From Muribaculaceae bacterium Isolate-104 (HZI) (GTDB lineage: Bacteria; Bacteroidota; Bacteroidia; Bacteroidales; Muribaculaceae), in NCBI GenBank assembly GCA_003762715.1, contig RIBJ01000033.1, positions 1-64,000 of the forward strand: a DNA stretch of 64,000 nucleotides. The letters are read 5' to 3'. The translations under genes were made by a program, and so were the position numbers. Shown in pieces: positions 15,841 through 25,973 of the stretch (the stretch's first letter is position 1; each line of letters opens with the position of its first letter). The notes beneath the pieces were generated by a model, which was given only the letters and a program-made list of their open reading frames with translations, was not told the origin of the DNA and ran no database searches.

Positions 15841-16753
15841 CAGGTACGCTCTGGAATATATCCGTGACACCCGGTGTTACAGTAAGAGTCACGGGAGCAC
15901 CCTCTACCAGAGGCAGATTCTCGTCCACATGCCCCACAGGCACCCCGTAAGCCACCGGATAGCTGTAGTCGCTCACCATATCCGCTATCATCTCTTCCAT
16001 GCCGCAGCCGTCCACACCCGGCTTATACTCGGTGAACTGCCCCACTATAAGACCGCTCAGCTTTTCAAGCACACCGCTCAGTTTAAGCTGGTACATTATA
16101 CGTTCGGTCTTGTACACCGGCTCAGATATATCCTCTATAAAAAGTATGGTGCCAGGTTCGAAAATGTCAAACGGCGTTGAAATTAAATCGGCTATCACAG
16201 CCAGATTTCCACCCACCAGTTTGCCTGAACCCCTGCCACAGCGGTTAAGAGCATGAGATTTGACACTATACTCAGGCATATTGCCTTCAAGTATGCTGAA
16301 CAGAGACTGTGAATACTCGTCCTTGCCCTTGAACGACGCAAGATGCTTAGCCATGGGAGCATGGATGCTCGCTATGCCGTGGCGGTTCATAAGCGCGTGC
16401 AGCGCGGATATATCACTGTAGCCGATAACCCATTTGGGGCTGGAACGCAGAGGCAGTCTGTCCAGTTTTTCAAGCAGATGCACCACCCCGTATCCGCCGC
16501 GTGAGCAGAAAATCGCCTTAACCTCATCGTCAAGCAACGCTGAAGATATATCCGCATAGCGTTCTGCGGCAGTGCCGCTGAATGTGCGCCATTTGCCCAG
16601 TGCATGCGGGCTTATGGCTACATTCCACCCGCGCTCCCGCAACACAACCGCCGCATCCTCGACAAAAGCGCTCTTTACCGTGCCCGCCGGCGACACAAAC
16701 ACAACCTTGTCGCCTTTCTCTAGAGGCTTCGGTATTATAAGACTATCCTTCAT
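15827..16753 (-). CDS. ldcA: LD-carboxypeptidase (S66 family)
   Basis: This 308-residue serine peptidase removes the terminal D-Ala from tetrapeptides during peptidoglycan recycling. Visible signatures are SRGGYG (84-89), the nucleophile in GYSD (Ser113), the Glu region GTILFIEDISEPVY and the His segment GHVDENLPL. No signal peptide is seen, so it acts in the cytoplasm. The NamZ-like muramidase 5 kb away belongs to the same wall-turnover theme. Confidence 0.92.
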   Translation of the reverse strand: MKDSLIIPKPLEKGDKVVFVSPAGTVKSAFVEDAAVVLRERGWNVAISPHALGKWRTFSGTAAERYADISSALLDDEVKAIFCSRGGYGVVHLLEKLDRLPLRSSPKWVIGYSDISALHALMNRHGIASIHAPMAKHLASFKGKDEYSQSLFSILEGNMPEYSVKSHALNRCGRGSGKLVGGNLAVIADLISTPFDIFEPGTILFIEDISEPVYKTERIMYQLKLSGVLEKLSGLIVGQFTEYKPGVDGCGMEEMIADMVSDYSYPVAYGVPVGHVDENLPLVEGAPVTLTVTPGVTDIFQSVPVTVS

Positions 16754-16787
16754 GACACCATATTATAAATAAATTATAAATAAGCAC

Positions 16788-17564
16788 TCAGCTGACAAGA
16801 ACCTTTATGCCCTCAGCCCTTATTATCTCCGCAATCCGTTCGAGTTCCTCTTTATCCACCTTTACAAGCGCCTGCTCAGGTGTTTTCCTGTCAATGGAAT
16901 ACAACATCACCTCTTTAGGGCGGATTTTCTTATAAGCGTCGACAAGCGCGGCAATCTCCTCAGGAGTGGTATTGTCCACATTCATGCCATTGTGGCTGCC
17001 CCTGAGAATCATTGTCTGCACTATACACTCGCCTCCAAAACCGGCAAGCTGTTCTATGACCTTCTCCGAAGTAAACGCAGGAGACACCGGACGGTCTATC
17101 AGACGCATTGTAGAGGTAATAGCCGAATCGAGTTTCAGAATATTGTTGTCTACTTTGGTCAGGGCAGCGCGCACTTCGTCGCGGTCAATTCTGGTGGAAT
17201 TTGACAACACACTTATTCTGACTTCCGGAAAATATTTGTCTCTGAGCGCAACAGTGTCCTCTATGACTCCGGCGAAATCCGGATGCAGAGTCGGCTCGCC
17301 GTTTCCTGAAAACGTGATTACATCAAGACTCTCGCCGGCATCTTTCATTGATGCGAGTTTCTGTTCAAGCAGAGTCCTTACCGTTTCTCTCGAAGGCAAC
17401 CCCGAAGTACCGGGTCCCTGAGCATTGAAACCCGCCTCGCAGTACAGACAATCGAAAGAACACACCTTGCCGTCTGTCGGCGAAAGGTTCACTCCCAGCG
17501 ACGTGCCGAGACGGCGGCTGTGAATCGGACCGAAAATTACTGAATGAAAGAGGACTGTTTGCAT
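16788..17564 (-). CDS. Radical SAM protein
   Basis: This 258-residue protein has a CxxxCxxC cluster motif (VCSFDCLYC) near residue 34 and the radical-SAM barrel features ITFSGNGEPTLHP, SVLSNSTR and LDS. The N-terminal FGPIHSRRLGTSLGVNL matches a widespread group of small radical SAM enzymes without an established substrate. It lies nine bases before the glycosyltransferase stop codon in the same direction, so it may be co-transcribed with the envelope genes upstream. Confidence 0.85.
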   Translation of the reverse strand: MQTVLFHSVIFGPIHSRRLGTSLGVNLSPTDGKVCSFDCLYCEAGFNAQGPGTSGLPSRETVRTLLEQKLASMKDAGESLDVITFSGNGEPTLHPDFAGVIEDTVALRDKYFPEVRISVLSNSTRIDRDEVRAALTKVDNNILKLDSAITSTMRLIDRPVSPAFTSEKVIEQLAGFGGECIVQTMILRGSHNGMNVDNTTPEEIAALVDAYKKIRPKEVMLYSIDRKTPEQALVKVDKEELERIAEIIRAEGIKVLVS

Positions 17565-17572
17565 ATTGTAAA

Positions 17573-18814
17573 TCAGATTAATTCTTTAAACAGACTTATA
17601 TACTGCCGCGCTATCTCAGAAGCCGAAAAACGCCTGCTCACACTTCTGTGAAGCTCGTCGCGGTCTATCTCCGCATCAAGAGCCCATATTATGCCTTTGG
17701 CAATATCCTTGTGATTTTTGTACTCGGCAATATATCCGTCCTTGAGATGTGTGACTATGTCGCGCTGACCGCCCAGACCGAATGTCACCGGCACACAACC
17801 GGAAGCCTGTCCTTCTATCAGAGTGCCGGGCAGTGTCTCGTACAAAGATGTGCTGAGCACCACCTTTGCCGACGAATACAGACAGCGCAACGACTCTGAA
17901 TCGTTTATTCTTCCTGTCCATACATACGGAAAACGAAGTCTGTCAAGGACTTCCGGATTATTCATATTGCCAAAGAAAACGGCTGTCGAACGCTTTGCCA
18001 CTGAAGGATGATTGTCAAAAATATAGTTAAGGGCATCAATGGCGTAGTCAATACCTTTTATAGTGTCATCAAGCCTTGCCGCTCCCATAAGTATGAGATT
18101 TTTGTCTTCGGGAACCCCGAGCAGTGACAGATTGCCCTGAACCTCTGTAGTAAATGATTCAACCGGAAAAGCATTGTGAATCACATTCACATCACGGTCG
18201 CGCAACAGCGAGCTTGCCGCACACCTGTCTGCAAGCCAGTTACTTACCGCTACAAAACGAATCGGCACACTGTCGTACAGCTCTTTTTTCTTCTGCCACA
18301 CTGTGTGTGACAGGTCATTCTGCCTGTCACTGTTCAGAAACGGACACATGCCGCACGAATGCTTGTAACGGTCGCACTCATAGGCGTGATGACATATTCC
18401 GGTACAATTCCACATATCGTGCATTGTCCATACAACAGGCTTGCCTGCCTTATGCAGATGCTTTATGCCGTTCAGGGAGGCGAGTCCCTGATTGACCCAG
18501 TTCAATGCCACTACATCAGCCTCCTTTACCCACGGATGCCGGTGCAACGGATAGCCGACATTGGCTATGGACACCTTGAACAGCCTGTCATAGCTCAGAC
18601 CGTTTGCCATAAAAATGCGCAGACGCTCCCACATGAAATACACGCCACGCATAAAACGGTTGCCTACAACCTTGACTTCAGAACTGTTGCTGAGTTTTGT
18701 ATACACTATCATCCTCGCGTCAACACCCTGGTGGCGCAACGCCTGCATCAGACGGTAAGTGACTACAGCAGCTCCGCCCAGAAGGTCACTGTTACATATC
18801 AGCGCTACTTTCAT
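17573..18814 (-). CDS. Glycosyltransferase family 4
   Basis: This 413-residue GT-B enzyme opens with KVALICNSDLLGGAAVVTYRL. Its acceptor-side half contains a Cys/His cluster (WTMHDMWNCTGICHHAYECDRYKHSCGMC), seen in a subset of Bacteroidota glycosyltransferases. The donor half has the nucleotide-sugar signature ETLPGTLIEGQASGCVPV. The ATG at 18814 is used because homology starts there; the earlier ATG at 18844 overlaps the upstream gene by four bases. The likely role is lipid-linked surface polysaccharide synthesis. Confidence 0.88.
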   Translation of the reverse strand: MKVALICNSDLLGGAAVVTYRLMQALRHQGVDARMIVYTKLSNSSEVKVVGNRFMRGVYFMWERLRIFMANGLSYDRLFKVSIANVGYPLHRHPWVKEADVVALNWVNQGLASLNGIKHLHKAGKPVVWTMHDMWNCTGICHHAYECDRYKHSCGMCPFLNSDRQNDLSHTVWQKKKELYDSVPIRFVAVSNWLADRCAASSLLRDRDVNVIHNAFPVESFTTEVQGNLSLLGVPEDKNLILMGAARLDDTIKGIDYAIDALNYIFDNHPSVAKRSTAVFFGNMNNPEVLDRLRFPYVWTGRINDSESLRCLYSSAKVVLSTSLYETLPGTLIEGQASGCVPVTFGLGGQRDIVTHLKDGYIAEYKNHKDIAKGIIWALDAEIDRDELHRSVSRRFSASEIARQYISLFKELI

Positions 18815-18840
18815 GGTCTGTTTTTTTGTTTTTGTCAGAA

Positions 18841-20211
18841 TCATAATTTTGTTACCGACGGCGACACCTCGACAATGCTTATCTGCCGGATACCGAGACG
18901 CGCTTTGAGATATTCCTCGAACTTCTCTCTCTGAGAAGCATTCAGCCTCGAAGAATAACTTACCAGCGCAACATTCACAGTGTCAAGCTCCTCGCTCTCT
19001 ATTCCCGCAAAAACAGGCGAAACAACAGCTATGTCTTTTATCTGCGGAAACAATACTTTAAGTTCCGGCGATATTTTCAGTCCTACACTGCGGGCTGAAG
19101 ACTCGCTGCCTAAAATCTGCCTTAAAGAATCTATCTCCGTCTGCTGGCGTGTTATTGTAGCCTGAGCCAACTGATATATATCGCTTGCGCTCGATGTCAT
19201 GGTAGAACCGGTGTTTACCGCATCGCCCTGCACTATTATGAGCTTGGTGCCCTTGAGATTGAAAAATTCAAGCCTCGAACTGAGTGCCGAATTCAAAGAA
19301 TCTGCCGGCAATATCTTGCCCATTAGAGCTATACGGATATACTTCTGCCCGTTTTCTATGTACGCCTCGCGGCTAAGCACCTGTGTCGAGGGAAAAACAC
19401 ACTCCCTGCTCACAAAATTATTGGCGTTGACAATAAATTTATTGTCCTGTAGCATTCTGTAAGTCAGCCATATGCTCGGCAGCATGGTCAGAACAGCAAC
19501 AGTATACACTATTTTGCGCACCCTGTTTGCCCGCGCGTTGTCAACAGTATCCTGCCCCTTGTATTTGAATAGCTTCACGCCGATGAATGTGGCGAAAGCT
19601 ATATATATGGAATTGATCAAAAACAGATAGAAAGCACCGAAAAAGTAGTTCAGTTGCCATGTGGCGAGTCCGTAACCTGCAGTACACAACGGAGGCATAA
19701 GAGCGGTGGCAATAGCAACACCGGGTATCACATTGCCTTTGTTCTTGCTTCCGAGACCTATTATACCGGCTGCTCCGCCGAAAAAGCCTATCAGAACATC
19801 ATATATTGTCGGCGATGTACGGGCAAGAAGCTCGCTGTGCCCCTCATTTACAGGCGATATGAGAAAATATACTGTAGAGGCGAGCACACTGAACCCCGCT
19901 GCCATGCACAGATTGCGCACGCACCTCTTTATAAGCTCGTAATCATGCACTCCAACACCAAGACCAAGACCTATGATAGGACCCATAAGCGGCGATATAA
20001 GCATTGCGCCAATAATCACCGCCGTGGAATTGGTGTTCAGCCCGAGCGACGCTATAAGCACAGCCACTATAAGAATCAGTATATTTGTGCCGCGAAAAGA
20101 AACGCCTTCGCGAATAGACTGCTCTGCCTGCTCCTGCGGTTCAAGATCGGGTGTGAGGGTAAAATAATTGATGAAAAAATTGGATATACGGCTGGCTAAT
20201 CTGGTATTCAT
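18841..20211 (-). CDS. DUF389 membrane protein
   Basis: This 456-residue protein has an N-terminal membrane domain of about six helices (NILILIVAVLIASLGLN, AVIIGAMLISPLMGPIIGLG, ALMPPLCTAGYGLA), the classic DUF389/TIGR00341 core. A soluble C-terminal domain of about 190 residues follows a last membrane segment near 240. The function is unknown; transport has been suggested for the family. It sits between a glycosyltransferase and a flippase. Confidence 0.88.
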   Translation of the reverse strand: MNTRLASRISNFFINYFTLTPDLEPQEQAEQSIREGVSFRGTNILILIVAVLIASLGLNTNSTAVIIGAMLISPLMGPIIGLGLGVGVHDYELIKRCVRNLCMAAGFSVLASTVYFLISPVNEGHSELLARTSPTIYDVLIGFFGGAAGIIGLGSKNKGNVIPGVAIATALMPPLCTAGYGLATWQLNYFFGAFYLFLINSIYIAFATFIGVKLFKYKGQDTVDNARANRVRKIVYTVAVLTMLPSIWLTYRMLQDNKFIVNANNFVSRECVFPSTQVLSREAYIENGQKYIRIALMGKILPADSLNSALSSRLEFFNLKGTKLIIVQGDAVNTGSTMTSSASDIYQLAQATITRQQTEIDSLRQILGSESSARSVGLKISPELKVLFPQIKDIAVVSPVFAGIESEELDTVNVALVSYSSRLNASQREKFEEYLKARLGIRQISIVEVSPSVTKL

Positions 20212-20216
20212 GACAA

Positions 20217-21707
20217 TTATTTTTTAGCATTAGGTATAAAGGAGCTGACACTGAGATGCTCGCGCCTGAGCGCAAAAATGACAAACACAGCGAGCAGAGC
20301 GGTGCGAAGCGGCAGGTTGACCCATTGGCTCGAAACTGTAGCTGCCACTGATACGCCATACAACAACAGTGCGGCAAAGAAATATATAAGTATCGATTTC
20401 ACATCATAGTCTATCGGATGCTTGCGCCTGCCTATGAAATAGGAAAGCAGCATCATCACACCATAGCATGTGAATGCAGCCCAGGCACACGCCATATAGC
20501 CGAAACGCGGCACAAACAGCAGGTTCATCACAACAGTTACTCCAAGTCCAATCAATGAAAACCATGTGCCCCATATAGTGCGATCGGTAAGCTTGTACCA
20601 TAACGACAGATTGAAAAACACGCCGAAGAAAAATTCAGCGAGCATAACCACCGGCACCACTTTCAGTCCTGAAAAATACGCCGGCGCTATGAAATGGCGC
20701 AATATGTCAAGGTAAAACATCACACCGAGAAATATCACCATGGCAAAAATGACAAAATACTTCATGGCATCGCAGAAAGCCTTGTTTCTGTCACCTCCGG
20801 CAGCCTTGTTCTGCGCGAATATGAATGGCTCGTAGGCAAACCTGAACGCCTGGATGAACATCACCATCACAACAGCTATCTTGTAGTTGGCTCCGTAAAT
20901 ACCCACCTGAGCCATGGCATCGGCTCTGTCGGGAATAAGCCACGGCAATAGAATTTTGTCTACCGTCTGATTCATCACTCCGGCAACACCGAGTATCAAC
21001 AACGGAAATGAGTACACTAACATTTCACGCCACAGAGATGTGTTCCATTTCCATACAAAACCTGTGAAGTCAGGAACAAGCAGCAGCAACATTGCTGCCG
21101 AACTGATGAAGTTTGCAAGAAATATGTATCCTATGCCGAAATCCGGGTCATAAAACCATTCTATAGTACCCGGAGCCTCTTCCCACAGCCACGGACACAC
21201 AAGAATGAAAAACAGATTCAGACCTATGTTCAGCCCTATTCCCGTCAGTTTCAGTGCCGCGAACCTCAAAGGACGCCTGCGGTAACGAAGATAAGAGAAC
21301 GGCAATGCGGTAAAAGCATCAATGGCTACTGTCGCCGCCATAAGTAGGGTGTAGGAATTGTGTCCGGCACATCCCATTGCCCCGCTCACCGGGTCTATGA
21401 ACACAAATATCAATAACATGAATATGGAAGAACTCACCCCAAGCGATATCATCGAAGTGGAATATACTTCCATGGGGTCTGAGTAACGCTCATGGTTGGC
21501 AAAACGGAAAAAACCCGTTTCCATGCCATATGTGAGCACAAGAAGCGCTATAGCCACTATGGCATAGACATACGTCACCACACCATACTGCGCTTCGGCA
21601 AACATATTTGTGTACAATGGTACCAGCAGCCAGTTCAGAAATCTTCCGATAATGCTGCTGAGTCCGTACACCGCTGTGTCTTTTGCAAGACTTCTTACTG
21701 TAGCCAT
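20217..21707 (-). CDS. Polysaccharide flippase (MOP superfamily, Wzx-like)
   Basis: This 496-residue protein has about 14 hydrophobic helices. The N-terminal LAKDTAVYGLSSIIGRFLNWLLVPLYTN matches polysaccharide-exporter flippases of the Wzx/RfbX group. It probably moves lipid-linked oligosaccharides across the inner membrane. The substrate is unknown. It lies five bases from the DUF389 gene. Confidence 0.88.
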   Translation of the reverse strand: MATVRSLAKDTAVYGLSSIIGRFLNWLLVPLYTNMFAEAQYGVVTYVYAIVAIALLVLTYGMETGFFRFANHERYSDPMEVYSTSMISLGVSSSIFMLLIFVFIDPVSGAMGCAGHNSYTLLMAATVAIDAFTALPFSYLRYRRRPLRFAALKLTGIGLNIGLNLFFILVCPWLWEEAPGTIEWFYDPDFGIGYIFLANFISSAAMLLLLVPDFTGFVWKWNTSLWREMLVYSFPLLILGVAGVMNQTVDKILLPWLIPDRADAMAQVGIYGANYKIAVVMVMFIQAFRFAYEPFIFAQNKAAGGDRNKAFCDAMKYFVIFAMVIFLGVMFYLDILRHFIAPAYFSGLKVVPVVMLAEFFFGVFFNLSLWYKLTDRTIWGTWFSLIGLGVTVVMNLLFVPRFGYMACAWAAFTCYGVMMLLSYFIGRRKHPIDYDVKSILIYFFAALLLYGVSVAATVSSQWVNLPLRTALLAVFVIFALRREHLSVSSFIPNAKK

Positions 21708-21757
21708 CTGTCTGTATCAGATAAATATTCGGGTATCATCCACCTCGTTGGCAACCT

Positions 21758-22786
21758 CTAAAAAAGAGACCCCGTAGCAGAAGCGCGGTTGTGTCCGAGA
21801 TGAATATACGCCAGGTCTGTCACTTCCCTGCCCCGCGGAGTGCGTTTTATAAACCCTTCCTTTATAAGGAACGGCTCATAAACTTCCTCCAGTGTGCCAG
21901 GGTCCTCTCCGAGTGCGGTTGCTATAGTGCCAAGCCCCACGGGCCCGCCGTTGAATTTTGTAATTATGGTTGTAAGAATCTTGTTGTCAATCTCATCAAG
22001 TCCATATTTGTCAATATTCAGCGCCTCAAGAGCATAGCATGCTATCGGCGGGTCTATTTCACCGGAGCCCTTGACCTGGGCGAAATCGCGCACACGCCTC
22101 AGCAACGCGTTGGCAATACGCGGAGTGCCGCGGCTGCGCAAAGCTATCTCACGCGCCGCCTCGGAAGTGCATTTAACGCCAAGCAACGATGCCGAACGGA
22201 GAATAATACGTTCAAGCACTTCATGGTCGTAGTACTCCAGATGACAGTTTATGCCGAAACGCGCTCTAAGAGGCGATGTCAGCAATCCGCTGCGGGTAGT
22301 GGCTCCTACAAGAGTGAAAGGGCTGAGCGAAAGCTGCACCGAGCGCGCTCCGGGTCCTTTGTCTATCATTATGTCTATCCGATAGTCCTCCATAGCCGAA
22401 TAAAGGTACTCCTCAACTACCGGACTAAGACGGTGAATCTCGTCAATGAAAAGCACATCATTCTCTTCAAGCGATGTGAGAATGCCGGCAAGGTCGCCCG
22501 GCTTGTCAAGCACCGGACCGGATGTAACCTTGAATCCTACTCCGAGCTCATTGGCTATTATGCCGCTGAGCGTTGTCTTGCCCAGACCGGGAGGACCGTG
22601 CAGAAGCAAATGGTCAAGAGCCTCGCCGCGCATTCGGGCGGCGGCAACAAATACCTTAAGATTCTCCACTATCTTGTCCTGACCGCTGAAAGAGTCGAAT
22701 TCAGATGGACGCAGAGCCTTTTCAATATCCTTCTCCCGGTCAGACGCGTCTCGCGCCGACCTTATGTCAAAATCTTCCTGAGTCAT
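21758..22786 (-). CDS. ruvB: Holliday junction branch-migration helicase RuvB
   Basis: This 342-residue AAA+ motor drives branch migration with RuvA. Motifs are Walker [10 protein letters not shown], Walker [11 protein letters not shown], sensor [18 protein letters not shown] and the C-terminal winged helix ([17 protein letters not shown]). The start is placed at MTQEDF (22786); a GTG seven codons upstream is possible. It is divergent from dapB. Confidence 0.95.
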   Translation of the reverse strand: MTQEDFDIRSARDASDREKDIEKALRPSEFDSFSGQDKIVENLKVFVAAARMRGEALDHLLLHGPPGLGKTTLSGIIANELGVGFKVTSGPVLDKPGDLAGILTSLEENDVLFIDEIHRLSPVVEEYLYSAMEDYRIDIMIDKGPGARSVQLSLSPFTLVGATTRSGLLTSPLRARFGINCHLEYYDHEVLERIILRSASLLGVKCTSEAAREIALRSRGTPRIANALLRRVRDFAQVKGSGEIDPPIACYALEALNIDKYGLDEIDNKILTTIITKFNGGPVGLGTIATALGEDPGTLEEVYEPFLIKEGFIKRTPRGREVTDLAYIHLGHNRASATGSLF

Positions 22787-22995
22787 TTTTTTGTAAGCGC
22801 ACACCACAGATTCCGTACCGAACCATTGCTTATATTCAACCGACGCGAATCAATATCCTCCACAGCTGCACTGAATATTTTACTGCATTTTTCTGCGAAA
22901 TCCATAATATACGGTGTTGTTTTGCACAAAAATAGTCACAATATCCGAATTAACCCAATTTCAGTGCCAAAATGCAGGGCAAACACCAAACATAA

Positions 22996-23028
22996 TTTGG
23001 CTTTGCGACCAACTTATTTGTAACTTTG
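22996..23028 (+). promoter_or_regulatory. Promoter of the dapB-lepB operon
   Basis: TTTG 22996-22999 and TAACTTTG 23021-23028 are separated by 21 bp. The predicted start site is about 20 bases before the dapB ATG at 23055, which supports that start. Confidence 0.75.
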
Positions 23029-23054
23029 CACCTGATATATACTTACACTTACTT

Positions 23055-23807
23055 ATGAAAATAGCTCTTATAGGTTATGGCAAGATGGGGCATGTTATTG
23101 AACGCATAGCCCGGTCGAGAGGTCATGAAATTGTGTGCATAATAGATGCCGGCAACACAGCCGATTTTGATTCCCCCGCCTTTGCAAGCGCGGATGTGGC
23201 TATAGAGTTTTCCATTCCTTCAACCGCTTTCAACAATTGCGTCACTGCACTTGAAAGAGGAGTCAAGGTTGTGAGCGGCACCACTGCATGGACAGACAGA
23301 CTGCCTGAGGTAAAGGCTCTTACCGAACGCATAGGTGGCACATTTTTCTGGAGTTCAAACTACAGCATAGGGGTTAATATCTTTTTCGCCCTGAACCGCT
23401 ATCTGGCTACTATGATGGCAGGCTTCAGCCAGTATTCTCCGGAAATGACCGAAATTCACCATGTTCACAAACTTGACCATCCGAGCGGCACTGCCATAAC
23501 TCTTGCTGAGGGCATAATTGAAAGCGACCCCGCCGTGACAGGATGGACTGAAGAAAAAAATTCCTCAGCAAGCGAACTCACCATAAACCATATCCGTGAG
23601 GGAGAAGTGCCGGGCACCCATATAATAAAGTGGGATTCGCCTGTCGATACCATCACCATAGAGCACTGCGCCAAAAGCCGCGAAGGCTTTGCACTGGGTG
23701 CGGTCGTTGCCGCCGAATGGATTGCCGGTCGCAGCGGTTTCCTTACTATGGACAACCTGATGCACTCTTTCATAAGCAACACCGCACTTCTTGATATTTT
23801 GAAGTAA
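23055..23807 (+). CDS. dapB: 4-hydroxy-tetrahydrodipicolinate reductase
   Basis: This 250-residue enzyme performs the NAD(P)H-dependent step to tetrahydrodipicolinate in lysine and meso-diaminopimelate synthesis. Seen are the Rossmann start MKIALIGYGKMGH, VVSGTTAW, SSNYSIGVNIF, and the substrate-binding/catalytic segment EIHHVHKLDHPSGTA with its His and Lys. It is shorter than the E. coli enzyme but typical for Bacteroidota. It is followed 26 bp later by lepB. Confidence 0.94.
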   Translation: MKIALIGYGKMGHVIERIARSRGHEIVCIIDAGNTADFDSPAFASADVAIEFSIPSTAFNNCVTALERGVKVVSGTTAWTDRLPEVKALTERIGGTFFWSSNYSIGVNIFFALNRYLATMMAGFSQYSPEMTEIHHVHKLDHPSGTAITLAEGIIESDPAVTGWTEEKNSSASELTINHIREGEVPGTHIIKWDSPVDTITIEHCAKSREGFALGAVVAAEWIAGRSGFLTMDNLMHSFISNTALLDILK

Positions 23808-23833
23808 ACCCGTAACTACAAAAAAACTCGGAA

Positions 23834-25321
23834 ATGAATAACGGCAAAAACACCGATACCAAAACCGGAAATTTCAAGGAAGATTTTTTAAAACGCATAT
23901 CCGACACAAAAACCACCCGGTGGTGGCGTTTCGGCATTGTGGCTGCACTGTTCATAGCCTGGGTTGCATGGCTCGGCAACTGGTGGTTCGCACTGTTGCT
24001 GATACTTCTGTTTGACATATATATAACAGGCTACATACCGTTCACCTGGTGGAAAAAAAGTAAAAACAAAGCGGTTAAAGCCATAATGAGCTGGGTTGAC
24101 GCTATTGTGTATGCCCTTATACTCGTTTATTTCGTATTCGCATTCATAGGTCAGAACTACCAGATTCCCACCTCATCGCTCGAAAAAACTTTGCTTGTGG
24201 GCGACTATCTCTGGGTAAACAAGATGGCTTACGGACCGAGAGTACCCATGACTCCCATACACTTTCCTCTGGTGCAGAACACTTTGCCCGTTATCAACAC
24301 CAAAAGCTACCTTGATAAACCGCAGGTTGCATACAGACGCCTTAAAGGATTCGGAAGCGTGCAGCGCGGCGACATAGTTGTGTTCAATTTTCCGGCAGGC
24401 GACAGCGTTCTCTCAAAAATATCAGATCCCTCAAGCAATTCTCCGTTCAGAGGCATAGACTACTACTCGCTTGAAAAAATAATCGGGCGGCAGGCTATTG
24501 AAAACAACAAAAACGAATTCGGCGAGCTGATTTACCGCCCTGTAGACCGCAGAGACAACTATGTAAAGCGCTGTGTTGGTCTCCCCGGCGAAAGAATCTC
24601 CATAAAGGACGGTGTAATACACATCAACGGCAATCCCCTGCCCCAGCCGCAGAATGTACAGTTCACATACTGGTTTCAGACAAAATTTCCTCTTATAGAC
24701 TCTCAGTGGGAGGAATTTGAAATTGCTCCTGACGACCGCAAGAGCGCTGACATTTCAATCGAGGACATGTCTCTGCTTCAAAACAACGGCTTTATTGCCG
24801 GCGACAATACCAAACCGGTATATGCCGCTCCCCTCACCGCCGAAATGTATGAAAAAATAAAATCTTCTCCTGCCACAGTCGCTATAGTGAAAGCTCCTGT
24901 AAGGTCTGACGAGTTTCTTTTTCCTGAAGGAATTTCCGGCGGATGGACTCATGCCGATTACGGTGAACTGTGGATACCCAAGAAAGGAGAGTCCATAAAA
25001 CTTGACTGGAACACATGGCAAATATACAACCGTGTTATCCGCAATTACGAAGGTCATGACAACGCGTACCTCGGAGAGGACGGAATTGTGTTCATAGACG
25101 GCAAGCCGGCTGAAGAATACACCTTCGCCATGGACTATTATTTCATGATGGGTGACAACCGTGACAACTCTCTTGACAGCCGGTACTGGGGTTTTGTACC
25201 GGAAGACCATATTGTGGGCAAACCTATGAGAGTGCTTGTGTCTTTTGATAAAGACAAGAGTCTGTTCAACGGCGGAATACGGTGGAACCGTATTCTTAAA
25301 GACGCAAATCCTGACGACTGA
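23834..25321 (+). CDS. lepB: Signal peptidase I
   Basis: This 495-residue inner-membrane serine peptidase cleaves signal peptides. Two or three N-terminal membrane helices (to about 105) precede the catalytic Ser115 in IPTSSLEKTL. The general base is Lys245 in DNYVKRCVGLPGE, and the late box GDNRDNSLDSRYWGFVP is intact. The protein is long because of insertions between the Ser and Lys boxes and before the last box, as usual in Bacteroidota. Confidence 0.93.
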   Translation: MNNGKNTDTKTGNFKEDFLKRISDTKTTRWWRFGIVAALFIAWVAWLGNWWFALLLILLFDIYITGYIPFTWWKKSKNKAVKAIMSWVDAIVYALILVYFVFAFIGQNYQIPTSSLEKTLLVGDYLWVNKMAYGPRVPMTPIHFPLVQNTLPVINTKSYLDKPQVAYRRLKGFGSVQRGDIVVFNFPAGDSVLSKISDPSSNSPFRGIDYYSLEKIIGRQAIENNKNEFGELIYRPVDRRDNYVKRCVGLPGERISIKDGVIHINGNPLPQPQNVQFTYWFQTKFPLIDSQWEEFEIAPDDRKSADISIEDMSLLQNNGFIAGDNTKPVYAAPLTAEMYEKIKSSPATVAIVKAPVRSDEFLFPEGISGGWTHADYGELWIPKKGESIKLDWNTWQIYNRVIRNYEGHDNAYLGEDGIVFIDGKPAEEYTFAMDYYFMMGDNRDNSLDSRYWGFVPEDHIVGKPMRVLVSFDKDKSLFNGGIRWNRILKDANPDD

Positions 25322-25331
25322 CATACACAGG

Positions 25332-25973
25332 ATGGCATCACCTCTTGTAATACACGGCGACAGCAGTGTTGTTCTGCCACCGCAGTTTTTCGGCAGCATA
25401 GCATACTACGCTTTGCTTGCCTCATACAGGCATGTGTACATCCACGACGGCATGAGATTTGACAAAAGATTCAAATCCACTCACCGTACAACCATTGCCG
25501 ACACCAGGGGAATACTCGACCTTACTGTTCCCGTAACAAAACCGCACTCCTCATCACAGGCAACATGGAATGACATTTCAGTTTCACCGCACGGTGCATG
25601 GTGGAATGTTCATTTGACCGCATTGGAATCATCATACGGACGCACACCCTTTTTTGAGTTCTACATAGATTCTCTGATGCCGGTGTTCGGTGCCGGTGTA
25701 TGCGGCAGACCCATAACCGAGCTTGACGCTCTTGCCGATGAAACCGTACGGAAACTGCTTTACCTCGACAATGAGGTGACTCATTTAAACGAAAGGGATA
25801 TTCCCGGTCATGCCGCTGACATGCGTCATATAATGCCTGACACTCCGCAACATCACCAGTACTATCAGGTCAGAGCCGGTAAACTTGGCTTTATAAGCGG
25901 ACTCAGCATTCTGGACCTGCTTTTCAACATAGGACCCGAGGCTCCGCTCTATCTGAAAAAACTTATCGGTTAA
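25332..25973 (+). CDS. WbqC-family protein
   Basis: This 213-residue protein resembles the WbqC-like family: PPQFFGSIAYYALLASYRHVYIH at the start, then THRTTIADTRG and a W-N-D-I-S-V segment. Members occur in O-antigen loci but have no settled reaction. The ATG at 25332 follows the lepB stop by 10 bp. Its 3' end overlaps the convergent gene by four bases. Confidence 0.8.
   Translation: MASPLVIHGDSSVVLPPQFFGSIAYYALLASYRHVYIHDGMRFDKRFKSTHRTTIADTRGILDLTVPVTKPHSSSQATWNDISVSPHGAWWNVHLTALESSYGRTPFFEFYIDSLMPVFGAGVCGRPITELDALADETVRKLLYLDNEVTHLNERDIPGHAADMRHIMPDTPQHHQYYQVRAGKLGFISGLSILDLLFNIGPEAPLYLKKLIG

Noticed and set aside
21791-23023. A 410-codon frame opposite ruvB
   Set aside because: It is antisense to the highly conserved ruvB and runs into the dapB promoter. 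There is no recognisable protein family.
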